Assembly: GCF_900109565.1 (NCBI RefSeq)
Contig: NZ_FNZZ01000009.1
Coordinates: 1-51,841 of the forward strand
Direction of reading: 5' to 3'
DNA from: Sphingomonas palmae
Lineage (GTDB): Bacteria > Pseudomonadota > Alphaproteobacteria > Sphingomonadales > Sphingomonadaceae
DNA: 51,841 nucleotides
In this document: positions 8,101-15,379 of the stretch, in pieces
Numbering within the stretch: the stretch's first letter is position 1
Layout: every line of letters begins with the position of its first letter
Position numbers and translations under genes: made by a program
Notes under the pieces: generated by a model
Databases searched by the model: none
What the model saw: only the letters and a program-made list of their open reading frames with translations
Told to the model about the DNA's origin: nothing

Positions 8101-8583
8101 TTAGTCTTCTTTGCTTAGAACACTAATAAATTCCTCTAATGCGATACGTTCTTGCTGTGTCAAAGCGGTCACAGCCTCTGATCTGGCTGCGAACCGGACC
8201 GCCTCACTGGCTATATTATCATTCTTTGCGGTCACAAGTCCTGCCACCTGAAGCAGATTGTTTCTAGGAATATCAAAGAAGTTAGCCAGCTGATAAACGG
8301 TTCTTAGTTCTGGCTTATGATGTGAGTCGTCTTCTATCTCTATAAGCTCGGAGATTTCTAAATCTGCGTCTTCGGCAAGCTTTTCTAAGGTCAGTCCTTT
8401 GTTGCGGCGCATAAGCCGCACAAACCGACCAAATGCGATGCCTGTGTCCTGATTGGACTTGTCATCGGACATCGCTTCACCGTCGAAGATCGGATCAATA
8501 GAATGTAGGCCGGCTCCAATCTCGGCATTACCCTCAATTTGAGACATTCTAAGGCACCACTCTTTCGTGATCTCAACCTTCAT
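8101..8583 (-). CDS. XRE-family HTH regulator
   Basis: 160 residues; the start overlaps the GNAT stop (ATGA), giving translational coupling. The HTH spans about 50-108 (FGRFVRLMRRNKGLTLEKLAE, shown as residues ~51-71, then YQLANFFDIP). A C-terminal stretch rich in acidic residues may be the site of ImmA cleavage or dimerisation. XRE plus ImmA/IrrE pairs are known as protease-controlled repressor switches in ICEBs1 and in DdrO/IrrE of Deinococcus. Here the pair is tied to a GNAT enzyme and an RHH protein. Targets probably include the shared promoter region at 9.45-9.53 kb. Confidence 0.82.
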   Translation of the reverse strand: MKVEITKEWCLRMSQIEGNAEIGAGLHSIDPIFDGEAMSDDKSNQDTGIAFGRFVRLMRRNKGLTLEKLAEDADLEISELIEIEDDSHHKPELRTVYQLANFFDIPRNNLLQVAGLVTAKNDNIASEAVRFAARSEAVTALTQQERIALEEFISVLSKED

Positions 8584-9215
8584 GGCTGGGTTCCTTTCGC
8601 GATGAAGGCCTCCGCTTGCTCAGGTGTCATCTCGAAATAACGCAAGTTCTGATAATTCGCATCCATTCCAAGATCGGACATTCCGCAGGTGTTAGCATAG
8701 AAGCTATTTGCCTGCGGTAGAGAGTGAAGGCCAATGCGCCCTTTAAATTCTAACTCCTTACTTTGCGCAATAGCCGCGTTGATCATGACACTTCCTACGC
8801 CCCTATACAAAGCGGGGTCGTGAAGGTCCGGGCGGTTCCATGGCGCATTCTCGACAAAGTCTACATATACAAGTTCTTTGCCCTTCTGCTGCTCTATTCG
8901 ACATCGCTTCATTACGGTGTCGAGGATCATCATTCCTTGTGTCATGCCGTTACAGACAATGCTAAACCCCGGCTGGGCAAGCATCCCCTGAAGAGCTTCG
9001 GTCTTCTTCCGCCAATTCCAATGGCGGCTTTGCGGCCAATGACGTCTTTCAATGCCCGCACGATGCAGCTTCTGAACGGATTTAAATAGCTCTGGGAGCC
9101 ACTCGCCCTCCCAGTCACCTAGTTGCTTCTCTGTGATGCCGTCCCAAAGCTCCGCTGACTCAGCTTCGTTGGTCACAGCATTGAACAAGTAAACTGGGCT
9201 TACGGTGATCGTCAT
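8580..9215 (-). CDS. GNAT-family acetyltransferase
   Basis: 211 residues. The acetyl-CoA loop is RGVGSVMINAA (about 141-151) and the closing motif is SFYANTCGM, both typical of GNAT folds. The N-terminal ~80 residues (with HWPQSRHWNW) are specific to this group. The preceding RHH gene overlaps it by 4 bp, as in RHH-GNAT toxin-antitoxin pairs of the TacAT kind, but this protein is longer than TacT (about 160) and is joined to XRE and ImmA genes. The substrate is unknown: tRNA, protein or small molecule are all possible. Confidence 0.75.
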   Translation of the reverse strand: MTITVSPVYLFNAVTNEAESAELWDGITEKQLGDWEGEWLPELFKSVQKLHRAGIERRHWPQSRHWNWRKKTEALQGMLAQPGFSIVCNGMTQGMMILDTVMKRCRIEQQKGKELVYVDFVENAPWNRPDLHDPALYRGVGSVMINAAIAQSKELEFKGRIGLHSLPQANSFYANTCGMSDLGMDANYQNLRYFEMTPEQAEAFIAKGTQP

Positions 9216-9424
9216 AGCATCATCACCTCTGCCTTTTCCTTGGTAGCCTCGTCTTCGAAGAAGAGCTTATCGCCCTTCTCAACCCGATTCTCGATGAGCT
9301 GGTACAGTCGGAGTGCCTGTCTCATGACCGCGGTTTTGCTGAGATCCTTTTTCTCGCACAGCTCATCCAATGCGCGCATCTCGGCATCGGTGAGATTGAG
9401 CGTCATCGTCTTTTTCGCGACCAT
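9212..9424 (-). CDS. Ribbon-helix-helix (CopG-like) regulator
   Basis: 70 residues from the ATG at 9424, chosen because GGAGG lies a few bases upstream on the coding strand; a longer frame from 9475 would start inside the promoter. TMTLNLTDAEMRALDEL is the beta-strand and first helix, and KTAVMRQALRLYQ the second. It is the first gene of the RHH-GNAT-XRE-ImmA operon and is a likely autorepressor or antitoxin. The TAGCCA/TGGCTA repeats just upstream are the natural operator candidates. Confidence 0.82.
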   Translation of the reverse strand: MVAKKTMTLNLTDAEMRALDELCEKKDLSKTAVMRQALRLYQLIENRVEKGDKLFFEDEATKEKAEVMML

Positions 9425-9446
9425 ACTACCTCCAGCTGCGGGCACG

Positions 9447-9475
9447 CATATAGAGTGCTGTAGCCAATATGTCAA
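9447..9475 (-). promoter_or_regulatory. Sigma70-type promoter of the RHH-GNAT-XRE-ImmA operon
   Basis: On the minus strand, TTGACA (9475-9470) is followed after exactly 17 bp by TATATG (9452-9447). This is a near-consensus promoter 22 bp upstream of the RHH start codon. A TAGCCA hexamer (9461-9466) lies in the spacer, so a bound repressor would shut it. Confidence 0.78.
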
Positions 9476-9521
9476 TCATAATAAGCCATCTTCTGGCTAT
9501 TGAATAGCTACTTTCTAGCCA
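9461..9521. promoter_or_regulatory. Shared operator repeats between divergent operons
   Basis: Related hexamers: TAGCCA at 9461-9466, AGCCA at 9484-9488, inverse TGGCTA at 9494-9499, and TAGCCA at 9516-9521. The middle two form an inverted pair separated by 5 bp. One copy sits in the spacer of each divergent promoter. RHH proteins bind such short tandem or inverted hexamers, so a common repressor for both operons is likely. Confidence 0.6.
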
Positions 9522-9528
9522 TTATATG
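9500..9528 (+). promoter_or_regulatory. Sigma70-type promoter of the ubiquitin-like operon
   Basis: TTGAAT (9500-9505), a 17-bp spacer and TATATG (9523-9528) form a good rightward promoter about 50 bp upstream of the first gene. The -10 is the same hexamer as in the leftward promoter, and a TAGCCA copy lies in its spacer. Confidence 0.75.
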
Positions 9529-9579
9529 AGTGTCAGGCGGGGCAGTGGGCTTCCGCGTGATCCATAGAAAGGTATGCCG

Positions 9580-10110
9580 ATGGCGACTCTCCAAAATGAA
9601 ATCGAGGATATCTGCTCCTGCATCCAGGAAGGGCGCCGCCCCCGCCCGGGCATGAGCTACCGCGTCGAACTCGGTGACGAACGTTTGAGTTATCGTTCAG
9701 CGGTGACGACTGACCCTCAACCGACAGCTCGGCAGCTTATTGAGTTGGCTGGTCTCCGGCCGATCGAGGAGCATCTAGTTATCTCGGTGGCGCCGAATGG
9801 CCGCCTGAACGCCCTCAATCTCGACGAAACGGCGGATTTGCTCGCAAACGAGGTCGAGCGTTTTCTGATTTTCCGGTCCGACGCTCTCTATCGATTCACC
9901 CTCGACGGCGACGAGTTCATCTGGGGAAGCCCGGAAATTCGTGGCGATGTGCTGAAGAAGCTCGCGAAGGTCGATGCCGCAATCTACGGCGTTTGGCTCG
10001 AGGTCCATGGCGGCGAAGATCGGCCAATCGCAGATGGTGCCACGGCGCCGTTGAGCCCGAAGGGGCTGGAGCGCTTCTTCACTGGTACCAACCAAACGAC
10101 GGAGGGCTAA
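9580..10110 (+). CDS. Multiubiquitin-domain protein (two beta-grasp domains)
   Basis: 176 residues from the ATG at 9580, preferred over 9574 because GAAAGG is 7 bases upstream. Two ubiquitin-like units follow a ~25-residue leader: unit 1 about 26-101 (with TARQLIELAGLRP and ERFLIFRSD) and unit 2 about 103-165 (LYRFTLDGDEFIWG, YGVWLEV, ERFFTG). It belongs to the bacterial multiubiquitin family linked to E1/E2-like genes. The chain ends ...TTEG, so a C-terminal glycine is already exposed and could be adenylated without proteolytic trimming. It would be the modifier conjugated by the next three gene products. Confidence 0.88.
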   Translation: MATLQNEIEDICSCIQEGRRPRPGMSYRVELGDERLSYRSAVTTDPQPTARQLIELAGLRPIEEHLVISVAPNGRLNALNLDETADLLANEVERFLIFRSDALYRFTLDGDEFIWGSPEIRGDVLKKLAKVDAAIYGVWLEVHGGEDRPIADGATAPLSPKGLERFFTGTNQTTEG

Positions 10111-10114
10111 GCAA

Positions 10115-10495
10115 ATGGCCGCTCTCCCGATGAGGTGCCGCAAGTATCTCGCTGAGCGAGGGCTCAGCTATGATGAAGTCGAGGAGGGCGGCCAACGCGG
10201 TATCGTGCTGCGCGCCATGCCGCTACCGCCTGGTCGCTTCGATGCCACTGTAGCGGATATCCTGATCATGCTACCGCCCGGCTACCCCGACGTCGCGCCC
10301 GATATGTTTTACGCCATGCCTTGGCTTCGGCTCGTCGCGACTTCAGCCTATGCGCGATGCGCTGATGTTCCCTTCACCTTCGGTAGTCAGACTTGGCAGC
10401 GATGGTCGCGCCATAGCAGTGATTGGCGCCCGGGCCGTGACGGCATATGGACCATGATTAAGCGGGTGGAAGCTGCCCTGGAACTCGCGGCATGA
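10115..10495 (+). CDS. Prokaryotic E2-like protein (E2 family E)
   Basis: 126 residues, 4 bp after the multiubiquitin gene, with GGAGG before the start. PPGYPDVAPDMF (53-64) matches the Y-P-x-x-P loop of the ubiquitin-conjugating (E2) fold, and WQRWSRHSSDWRPGRDG (94-110) is the signature of bacterial E2 family E. Only two cysteines exist, C8 and C82. C82 is the better candidate for a thioester site but does not sit in a classical HPN-type context, so catalysis is unproven. It ends overlapping the E1 gene. Confidence 0.83.
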   Translation: MAALPMRCRKYLAERGLSYDEVEEGGQRGIVLRAMPLPPGRFDATVADILIMLPPGYPDVAPDMFYAMPWLRLVATSAYARCADVPFTFGSQTWQRWSRHSSDWRPGRDGIWTMIKRVEAALELAA

Positions 10496-11853
10496 CCGGT
10501 TTTTCCCTTGTTCTGCAGCAGCGCCATACGTCTGCTCTTCACCAAACGCTCCTGTCTGAATCAACAAACGGCGCCCCCTGCCTAGTCCTATTCGGCACCA
10601 ATGACATCGCAAGCGACCCTTGGGATCGGCAGCGCCGGCTGCGTTTGCTGTCGTACGAACTGGTAGGAGACCAGACGAGTGCCGCCAGCATCACGGAGGC
10701 GATCGCGAGGTGCAAAGCTGAGAACTTGACCCTCGGCGTGGCACGTTCGCAGCTGACGGATAGCCCTGCAGGAACAGCGGAAATTGACGAGGATGATCGC
10801 GGTTTGCTCAAACATCTCCGCCAGGAGCTTGGCGCCTCTGTGCAGCTCGTCAGCCTACGCATCGATGCAGATGGCTGGAGCGCCCGCCTGTGGCCGGACA
10901 CTCGGTCCGCTATTGCAGCGGATTACATCACCGTCCTGGGGGATGGTTTAACGCTCTATGGCGCGCACAAACGGGAGTCGGCTGACTTTCTCGCACGCCA
11001 AGATTTAGCCTTCGGCCCGAAGCTTGGCCGTTATCTTCGCGGCCTGCGGGTGGGTGTTGTCGGCTGCGGGGCGACCGGAAGCGCAACTGCGATGCTGCTC
11101 GCACGGCTAGGAGTAGGACAGCTAGCGCTCTTCGACGACGACATCGTAGACGTCACCAACCTAAACCGATTGCATGGCGCTCGCCGGGCCGATGCCGACG
11201 CGATGCGTTCAAAGGTCGACGTGCTAACGAGGGAGATCACCGAGCTGGGCCTCGGAGTGCGCACGGTGCCGTTCCGTGGCTGGATCGGCGACCCGGCTGC
11301 GCGCGACGCCCTAAAGGCATGCGATGTCGTGTTTGGCTGCACTGACGACCATGACGGTCGTTTGCTTCTCAACCGTTTTGCCTATTTCTATCTCGTTCCG
11401 GTCATTGATATGGGCTTAGCGATCCGCCCTGCAGAGCACGGCCGTATCGCCGAACTCGGCGGGCGAGTGACGGTACTGGCGCCAACAGGACAATGCTTGA
11501 TTTGCCGAAGAGTGGTCGACGCAGAGATCGCACGCGACGAAGCCCTAAAAAGAGTCAGTCCTGAGGAGTTTGAACGCCGCAAGCGTGAGGCCTATGTGCG
11601 AGGTGGAGGTGAGCCAGCCCCAGCGGTGGTGACATTTACAACTGCAACCGCGTGCATGGCGGTTGACGAGCTTATTCAAGGTTTGACCGACTTTAGAGGC
11701 TCAGGCTGGCGCTGGCATGGCGTTCGGCGGTTCGATCTACTGGCTGATCGACGACCTGGGGCTGAACAAGACGAACATTGCCCCGTCTGTAGTAATGCAG
11801 ATTATTGGGGTCGGGGCGATATGCAGCCTTTTCTAGATCGGACAGGCCAATGA
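10492..11853 (+). CDS. E1-like ThiF adenylyltransferase with JAB-like N-terminal domain
   Basis: 453 residues, start overlapping the E2 stop. The C-terminal E1 domain has the nucleotide loop GCGATG (191-196), acidic FDDDIVD (214-220), NLNR (223-226) and two CxxC pairs (335-338 and 430-433) for structural zinc. The N-terminal ~150 residues follow the JAB fold pattern, ending GWSARLW, but the catalytic HxHP is replaced by RSQL and no clear metal triad remains, so the isopeptidase is probably dead. It should adenylate the C-terminal glycine of the multiubiquitin protein; C388 is one possible thioester residue. Confidence 0.87.
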   Translation: MTGFSLVLQQRHTSALHQTLLSESTNGAPCLVLFGTNDIASDPWDRQRRLRLLSYELVGDQTSAASITEAIARCKAENLTLGVARSQLTDSPAGTAEIDEDDRGLLKHLRQELGASVQLVSLRIDADGWSARLWPDTRSAIAADYITVLGDGLTLYGAHKRESADFLARQDLAFGPKLGRYLRGLRVGVVGCGATGSATAMLLARLGVGQLALFDDDIVDVTNLNRLHGARRADADAMRSKVDVLTREITELGLGVRTVPFRGWIGDPAARDALKACDVVFGCTDDHDGRLLLNRFAYFYLVPVIDMGLAIRPAEHGRIAELGGRVTVLAPTGQCLICRRVVDAEIARDEALKRVSPEEFERRKREAYVRGGGEPAPAVVTFTTATACMAVDELIQGLTDFRGSGWRWHGVRRFDLLADRRPGAEQDEHCPVCSNADYWGRGDMQPFLDRTGQ

Positions 11854-12224
11854 AGGCTTTACGCAAGTACATTGCCTGGTTTGTACGCGAGGCAAGATCG
11901 ATTGTACGCCCGGACCTTGTACTCCGCTCGACGGAGAGACAACCGGCACCTCAAGATTTGAAGTCAGGCGTGGTCTATATGGTGCAAGGCGGCGGCATCC
12001 CAAAATGGGCTATAATGCGCTGCCCATGCGGATGCGGCGAGAAACTTCAACTATCTCTCAATCCGTCGCGTCGCCCCCGTTGGACGGTCCATCGGGATCG
12101 TCTCAGGCGGGTATCGTTGCAACCGTCAGTTCGGCAGACTGCCGGATGTTTCGCCCACTTCTGGGTTAGGCGTGGTACTATCGAATGGTGCGGCGACAGT
12201 GGCTCGTCGTCGGTAGAAAGGTAG
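11850..12224 (+). CDS. DUF6527-family metal-binding protein
   Basis: 124 residues from the ATG overlapping the E1 stop (ATGA). CPCGCGE (58-64), then C100, H103 (GCFAHFWVR) and C114 (IEWC) make a probable zinc site. This family is repeatedly found as the last gene of bacterial multiubiquitin-E2-E1 clusters. It may act as an E3-like adaptor or target selector, but that is inference. No deconjugating peptidase follows. Confidence 0.8.
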   Translation: MKALRKYIAWFVREARSIVRPDLVLRSTERQPAPQDLKSGVVYMVQGGGIPKWAIMRCPCGCGEKLQLSLNPSRRPRWTVHRDRLRRVSLQPSVRQTAGCFAHFWVRRGTIEWCGDSGSSSVER

Positions 12225-12365
12225 ACCTTTTTACCTCGAGCTGTCGCAAGCCGATATTCCAGCACGCGGTTCTGACACCTGCAAACCAAGCAAATACGAG
12301 GTCGCGCAGACCGGTCATAACCGGACGGGGCTGTTGAAAAAGGCCGTAGCTCCCCGAGCTGCCCG

Positions 12366-12390
12366 TCCCGATTGGGATGGTATTTCGGGA
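12366..12390. repeat. TCCCGA/TCGGGA dyad near left end of the mobile unit
   Basis: TCCCGA (12366-12371) and its inverse TCGGGA (12385-12390). The 12-mer TCCCGATTGGGA here also occurs at 21205-21216, upstream of the resolvase. It may be a recombinase binding site or a leftover of an earlier resolvase region. Confidence 0.4.
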
Positions 12391-12407
12391 TTATGGAAGT
12401 AGATCGG

Positions 12408-12890
12408 TTAGCCGGTTCCACCTGAGACATCAGGAGCCACTTTGGGGTCTGGGTCCTGCGCCTTGCCGGTCGCGGGTGCCACCTTCTGGCTCGGCATAGC
12501 GGTGAGATAAGCAACGATCGCATCAACGTCCTTCTCGGCCACCGGCGCCTTGTACACCTCACGCATCTTGGTGACGGTCGCCTTCCACTGGTCCGCCGAT
12601 AGCGCAGGCTGGGTCAGCGCCATGCTGGCCGAGTGGCACGAGGTGCAGTTGGCGTTGATAACGTCGGCGTGCGGGCCGTCGGGATAGGTCGCGTCGTCGA
12701 CCGGCAGGTCAACGCTAGTTGAGGCAAGCGAAAAGCCGCGCGCCGACACGCTGGCGGGCGGCGCCGGCTCGGACGTCTCGGATATCGGAACGGGCGCCTT
12801 GCGGCTGCTCGGCGCGCCGATCGAGACGAGGATGATGCCGGTCAGGCCGATCAGGCCAGCGGCCAGCACGCCGGGGGAGAGGGTCTTCAT
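12408..12890 (-). CDS. Secreted c-type cytochrome (SorB-like)
   Basis: 160 residues. The N-terminal hydrophobic segment (about 8-26) is a signal peptide or anchor. The single heme site is CTSCH (81-85), and a distal Met is available in the AYLTAMP segment near 132. It follows the molybdenum sulfite-oxidase-like gene by 12 bp on the same strand, matching sorAB, where the cytochrome takes electrons from sulfite oxidation in the periplasm. The Pro/Ala-rich tail has no known role. Confidence 0.82.
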   Translation of the reverse strand: MKTLSPGVLAAGLIGLTGIILVSIGAPSSRKAPVPISETSEPAPPASVSARGFSLASTSVDLPVDDATYPDGPHADVINANCTSCHSASMALTQPALSADQWKATVTKMREVYKAPVAEKDVDAIVAYLTAMPSQKVAPATGKAQDPDPKVAPDVSGGTG

Positions 12891-12902
12891 GCTACTCGCT
12901 CC

Positions 12903-14138
12903 TCAAGCCGCGATGATGGTGGTGGTCTCAATGTTGCCGCGCATGAACCCGCCCGGGTTCCAGATCGGCTTCATCGGCTGGGCGACGCCGTTGGTATTCC
13001 AGCAGCGCACCATGATGGGGTTGGGCCCGCGTCGCAGCGGCACGCGACCATCCCAGCGCCGGAAGCTGTACCTGCCCTCGTCCGCGCCGAGCGTCGTCCT
13101 GTACCAGGTGCGGCCACCGTCCGACGACACATCGACCTTGGCGACGCCGCAATCGCCGCCCATCGCGATCCCGCCGACCGGGATCGATGCCTCATAGGCT
13201 ATCGTCTGGCCATCGGGCAGGCTGGTCATCCAGCTGCGCGGGATCATGCGGTTGATGGGGACAGTCGGGAAGTCTCTGGCGCCGGGCGCGACATTCGCGC
13301 CCGGCGTCGCGGGGATCTTGTAGGCCTTGGCCATCCAATACTGGTCGTCAGGGCCGGGCAGTACCTCGATCGCGTTCAGCATCTTGACCCAATAGGTCGA
13401 GTACCAGCCCGGCACGATCAGCCGGCAGGGAAAGCCATTGAGGAGCGGCAGCTGCTCGCCGTTCATGCCGAAGGCGATCATCACTTCGCCGTCGCGGGCA
13501 TGGTCGATGTCGAGCGCCTTCTCAAAGTCAGGGGCGCCCGCCACGACCGGTTGATCGAGCGCACCGAAGCGCACCTGCACCGCGCCTGTCTTGACCCCGG
13601 CGAGGTCGAGCACGTCGCGCAGGCGCACACCGAGCCATTTGGCATTGCCCATCGCGCCGTTGCCCCATTGCGCGCCGGCAACACGTGGCTGGAACAGCCC
13701 ACGGCTGTTTCCCGAGCATTGGTTGACCGCCGCCATCTCGACCCGCGGCAGGCGCAGCAGCTGGGCGAGGCTGATCGACAGCGGTCGGTTGACGTGGCCG
13801 AAGACGTTGAGGCGGAAAGTCTCGACATCGATCGAGGTCGGGATGTCGGCCCAGTGCCAGCGGACGAAGAACTGGTCGTTGGGCGTGAACACCGACTTGT
13901 CGAACACGTCCATCGGCGTTTCCAGCAAAGGCGGATGGACACGCTGGAGGATCATGCTGCCCTTGCCGGGAAAGGCGCTGGTCATCGGCCGTTCGGCATT
14001 GCCGCCAGGCAGCTTCAGGTCGACGAGCTGCTGTGCCAGCGCAGGTGCTGCGGCAAGGCCGGCGCTGCCGAGCGCGGCATGCCTAAGAAAGCGGCGACGG
14101 CTGGTCTCACTCGCCAGCCCGGCGTCGAAATTGTCCAT
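12903..14138 (-). CDS. Periplasmic sulfite oxidase-type molybdoenzyme (SorA-like)
   Basis: 411 residues from the ATG at 14138, with AGGAGAG upstream; the frame is open 127 codons further up but that part is not protein-like. The Tat signal is SRRRFLRHAALG and cleavage is probably after APALAQ. NQCSGNSRG (about 140-148) carries the molybdenum-binding Cys of the SUOX fold, and the C-terminal half is the Mo-co dimerisation domain. It oxidises sulfite, with electrons going to the neighbouring cytochrome. The TDT exporter gene is 89 bp upstream in the same operon. Confidence 0.87.
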   Translation of the reverse strand: MDNFDAGLASETSRRRFLRHAALGSAGLAAAPALAQQLVDLKLPGGNAERPMTSAFPGKGSMILQRVHPPLLETPMDVFDKSVFTPNDQFFVRWHWADIPTSIDVETFRLNVFGHVNRPLSISLAQLLRLPRVEMAAVNQCSGNSRGLFQPRVAGAQWGNGAMGNAKWLGVRLRDVLDLAGVKTGAVQVRFGALDQPVVAGAPDFEKALDIDHARDGEVMIAFGMNGEQLPLLNGFPCRLIVPGWYSTYWVKMLNAIEVLPGPDDQYWMAKAYKIPATPGANVAPGARDFPTVPINRMIPRSWMTSLPDGQTIAYEASIPVGGIAMGGDCGVAKVDVSSDGGRTWYRTTLGADEGRYSFRRWDGRVPLRRGPNPIMVRCWNTNGVAQPMKPIWNPGGFMRGNIETTTIIAA

Positions 14139-14227
14139 GACAAGGCTCTCCTGTGGCCAGCCACGCTGGCGGATCGAAGGGGCGTTCTGCAAGTGATCGA
14201 ACCGACTGATCCGATCACCACGGCGGA

Positions 14228-15379
14228 TCAGTTCGGGGTGGCGATGCAGGGCGAGACGAACAGGTTGCCCCGCCATGCGCCAGCCAGCGTCTTGGCACCG
14301 ACCAGCAGCCACATCGCCGCAAGCGCGACTGTCAGCACCGTGCCAGCTATGCCGAAGAAGCCGAGGTTCAGCGTCGTGCCGAGGCGGAAGGTGGCGACGG
14401 TGTAGACGCCGAGCGGAAAGGTATAGCCCCACCAGCCCAGGTTGAACGGCACACCAGCGCGCCAGTAGCGGATGGTGATAAGCGTCGCGAGCGCCAGCCA
14501 CCACAGGCCGAAACCCCACAGGCAGAGTCCGGCGACAACGCCGATCCCTTGAGCGACGCTACCGACATCGGCCAACCCGTGCGCCGCGAGGATCGCCGGC
14601 GCATCTGCCCCGAGCACCAGCATGCCCAGAGCACCCGTGCCGATCGGCCCCAGCGCCAGCCAGGAGGATGCCGCCATGCTTTCATGCGGCAACTTATGGA
14701 GTGCCATGCGCAGGATGAGGATGGCGAGGATGCCAAACGCGACCGGCACCGAATAGGCCCACAGCACATAGGAGGTCGCAAGCGTGACTAGCTGCGCGTG
14801 GGGATCGGCCAGATGCGGCGCGAGCAGCCCGCCGCTGGCACCCGCCACTTCGGCAGCGACGACCGGCAGCAGCCATACCGCGGTCATGCCGTCCAGGCTA
14901 TGCTCGTGGCGGGTGAACATCAGGTACGGGATCAGCACGCCGCAGGCGAGCGACATGGCGACGTCGATCCACCACAAGACCTGCGCGACCGGTACGATGC
15001 CATTCCCGAACCGCGCGATGCCGAAGGCGAGGCAGCCGTTGATGATTGTCGCCAGCCCCATCGGGATGGTCCCGATGAACATTGACACGGTGTTGTGCCC
15101 GAAGATGCGCCGCGCCTCATGCCCGAACATCACCCAGCGCGCGCCATAGAGGCCGGCGAACAGCGCGAAGAGTGCGATGTTGAAGAACCACAACACCTCG
15201 CCGAATGGCTTCAGCGAGGGTCCAATGCCGGGTACCTGCGGCAGTGCGAGCGCGAGGATGCCCGTGCCCATCGTCGCGGCGAACCAGTTGGGCGTGAACT
15301 GGCGGATCATCTCGCGGGGGTGATCGAGCCGGCTGAGCGGCTTGAGGCCGCTCAGAACGGAGTGCGTGTCGGCAGTCAT
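14228..15379 (-). CDS. TDT-family transporter (TehA/SLAC1-type, probable sulfite exporter)
   Basis: 383 residues with about ten hydrophobic segments; FTPNWFAATMGTGIL and NTVSMFIGTIPMGLATI are signature regions of the TDT (tellurite-resistance/dicarboxylate) family, which includes yeast sulfite pump Ssu1. Next to two sulfite-oxidase-like genes, sulfite export is the best guess; tellurite or organic acid transport cannot be excluded. The start overlaps the LysR stop (ATGA), so regulator and transporter are co-translated. Confidence 0.8.
   Translation of the reverse strand: MTADTHSVLSGLKPLSRLDHPREMIRQFTPNWFAATMGTGILALALPQVPGIGPSLKPFGEVLWFFNIALFALFAGLYGARWVMFGHEARRIFGHNTVSMFIGTIPMGLATIINGCLAFGIARFGNGIVPVAQVLWWIDVAMSLACGVLIPYLMFTRHEHSLDGMTAVWLLPVVAAEVAGASGGLLAPHLADPHAQLVTLATSYVLWAYSVPVAFGILAILILRMALHKLPHESMAASSWLALGPIGTGALGMLVLGADAPAILAAHGLADVGSVAQGIGVVAGLCLWGFGLWWLALATLITIRYWRAGVPFNLGWWGYTFPLGVYTVATFRLGTTLNLGFFGIAGTVLTVALAAMWLLVGAKTLAGAWRGNLFVSPCIATPN

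Noticed and set aside
12261..12282. Similarity of GGTTCTGACACCTG left of the mobile unit to GGTTGTGACACCTAC right of it
   Set aside because: Noticed as a possible longer target duplication, but the spacing to the ends differs (about 45 bp versus 4 bp), so the GGAC duplication is preferred.
14139..14519. N-terminal extension of the SorA-like gene
   Set aside because: The frame is open but reads out of frame through the exporter gene's end; the Tat signal and Shine-Dalgarno support the start at 14138.
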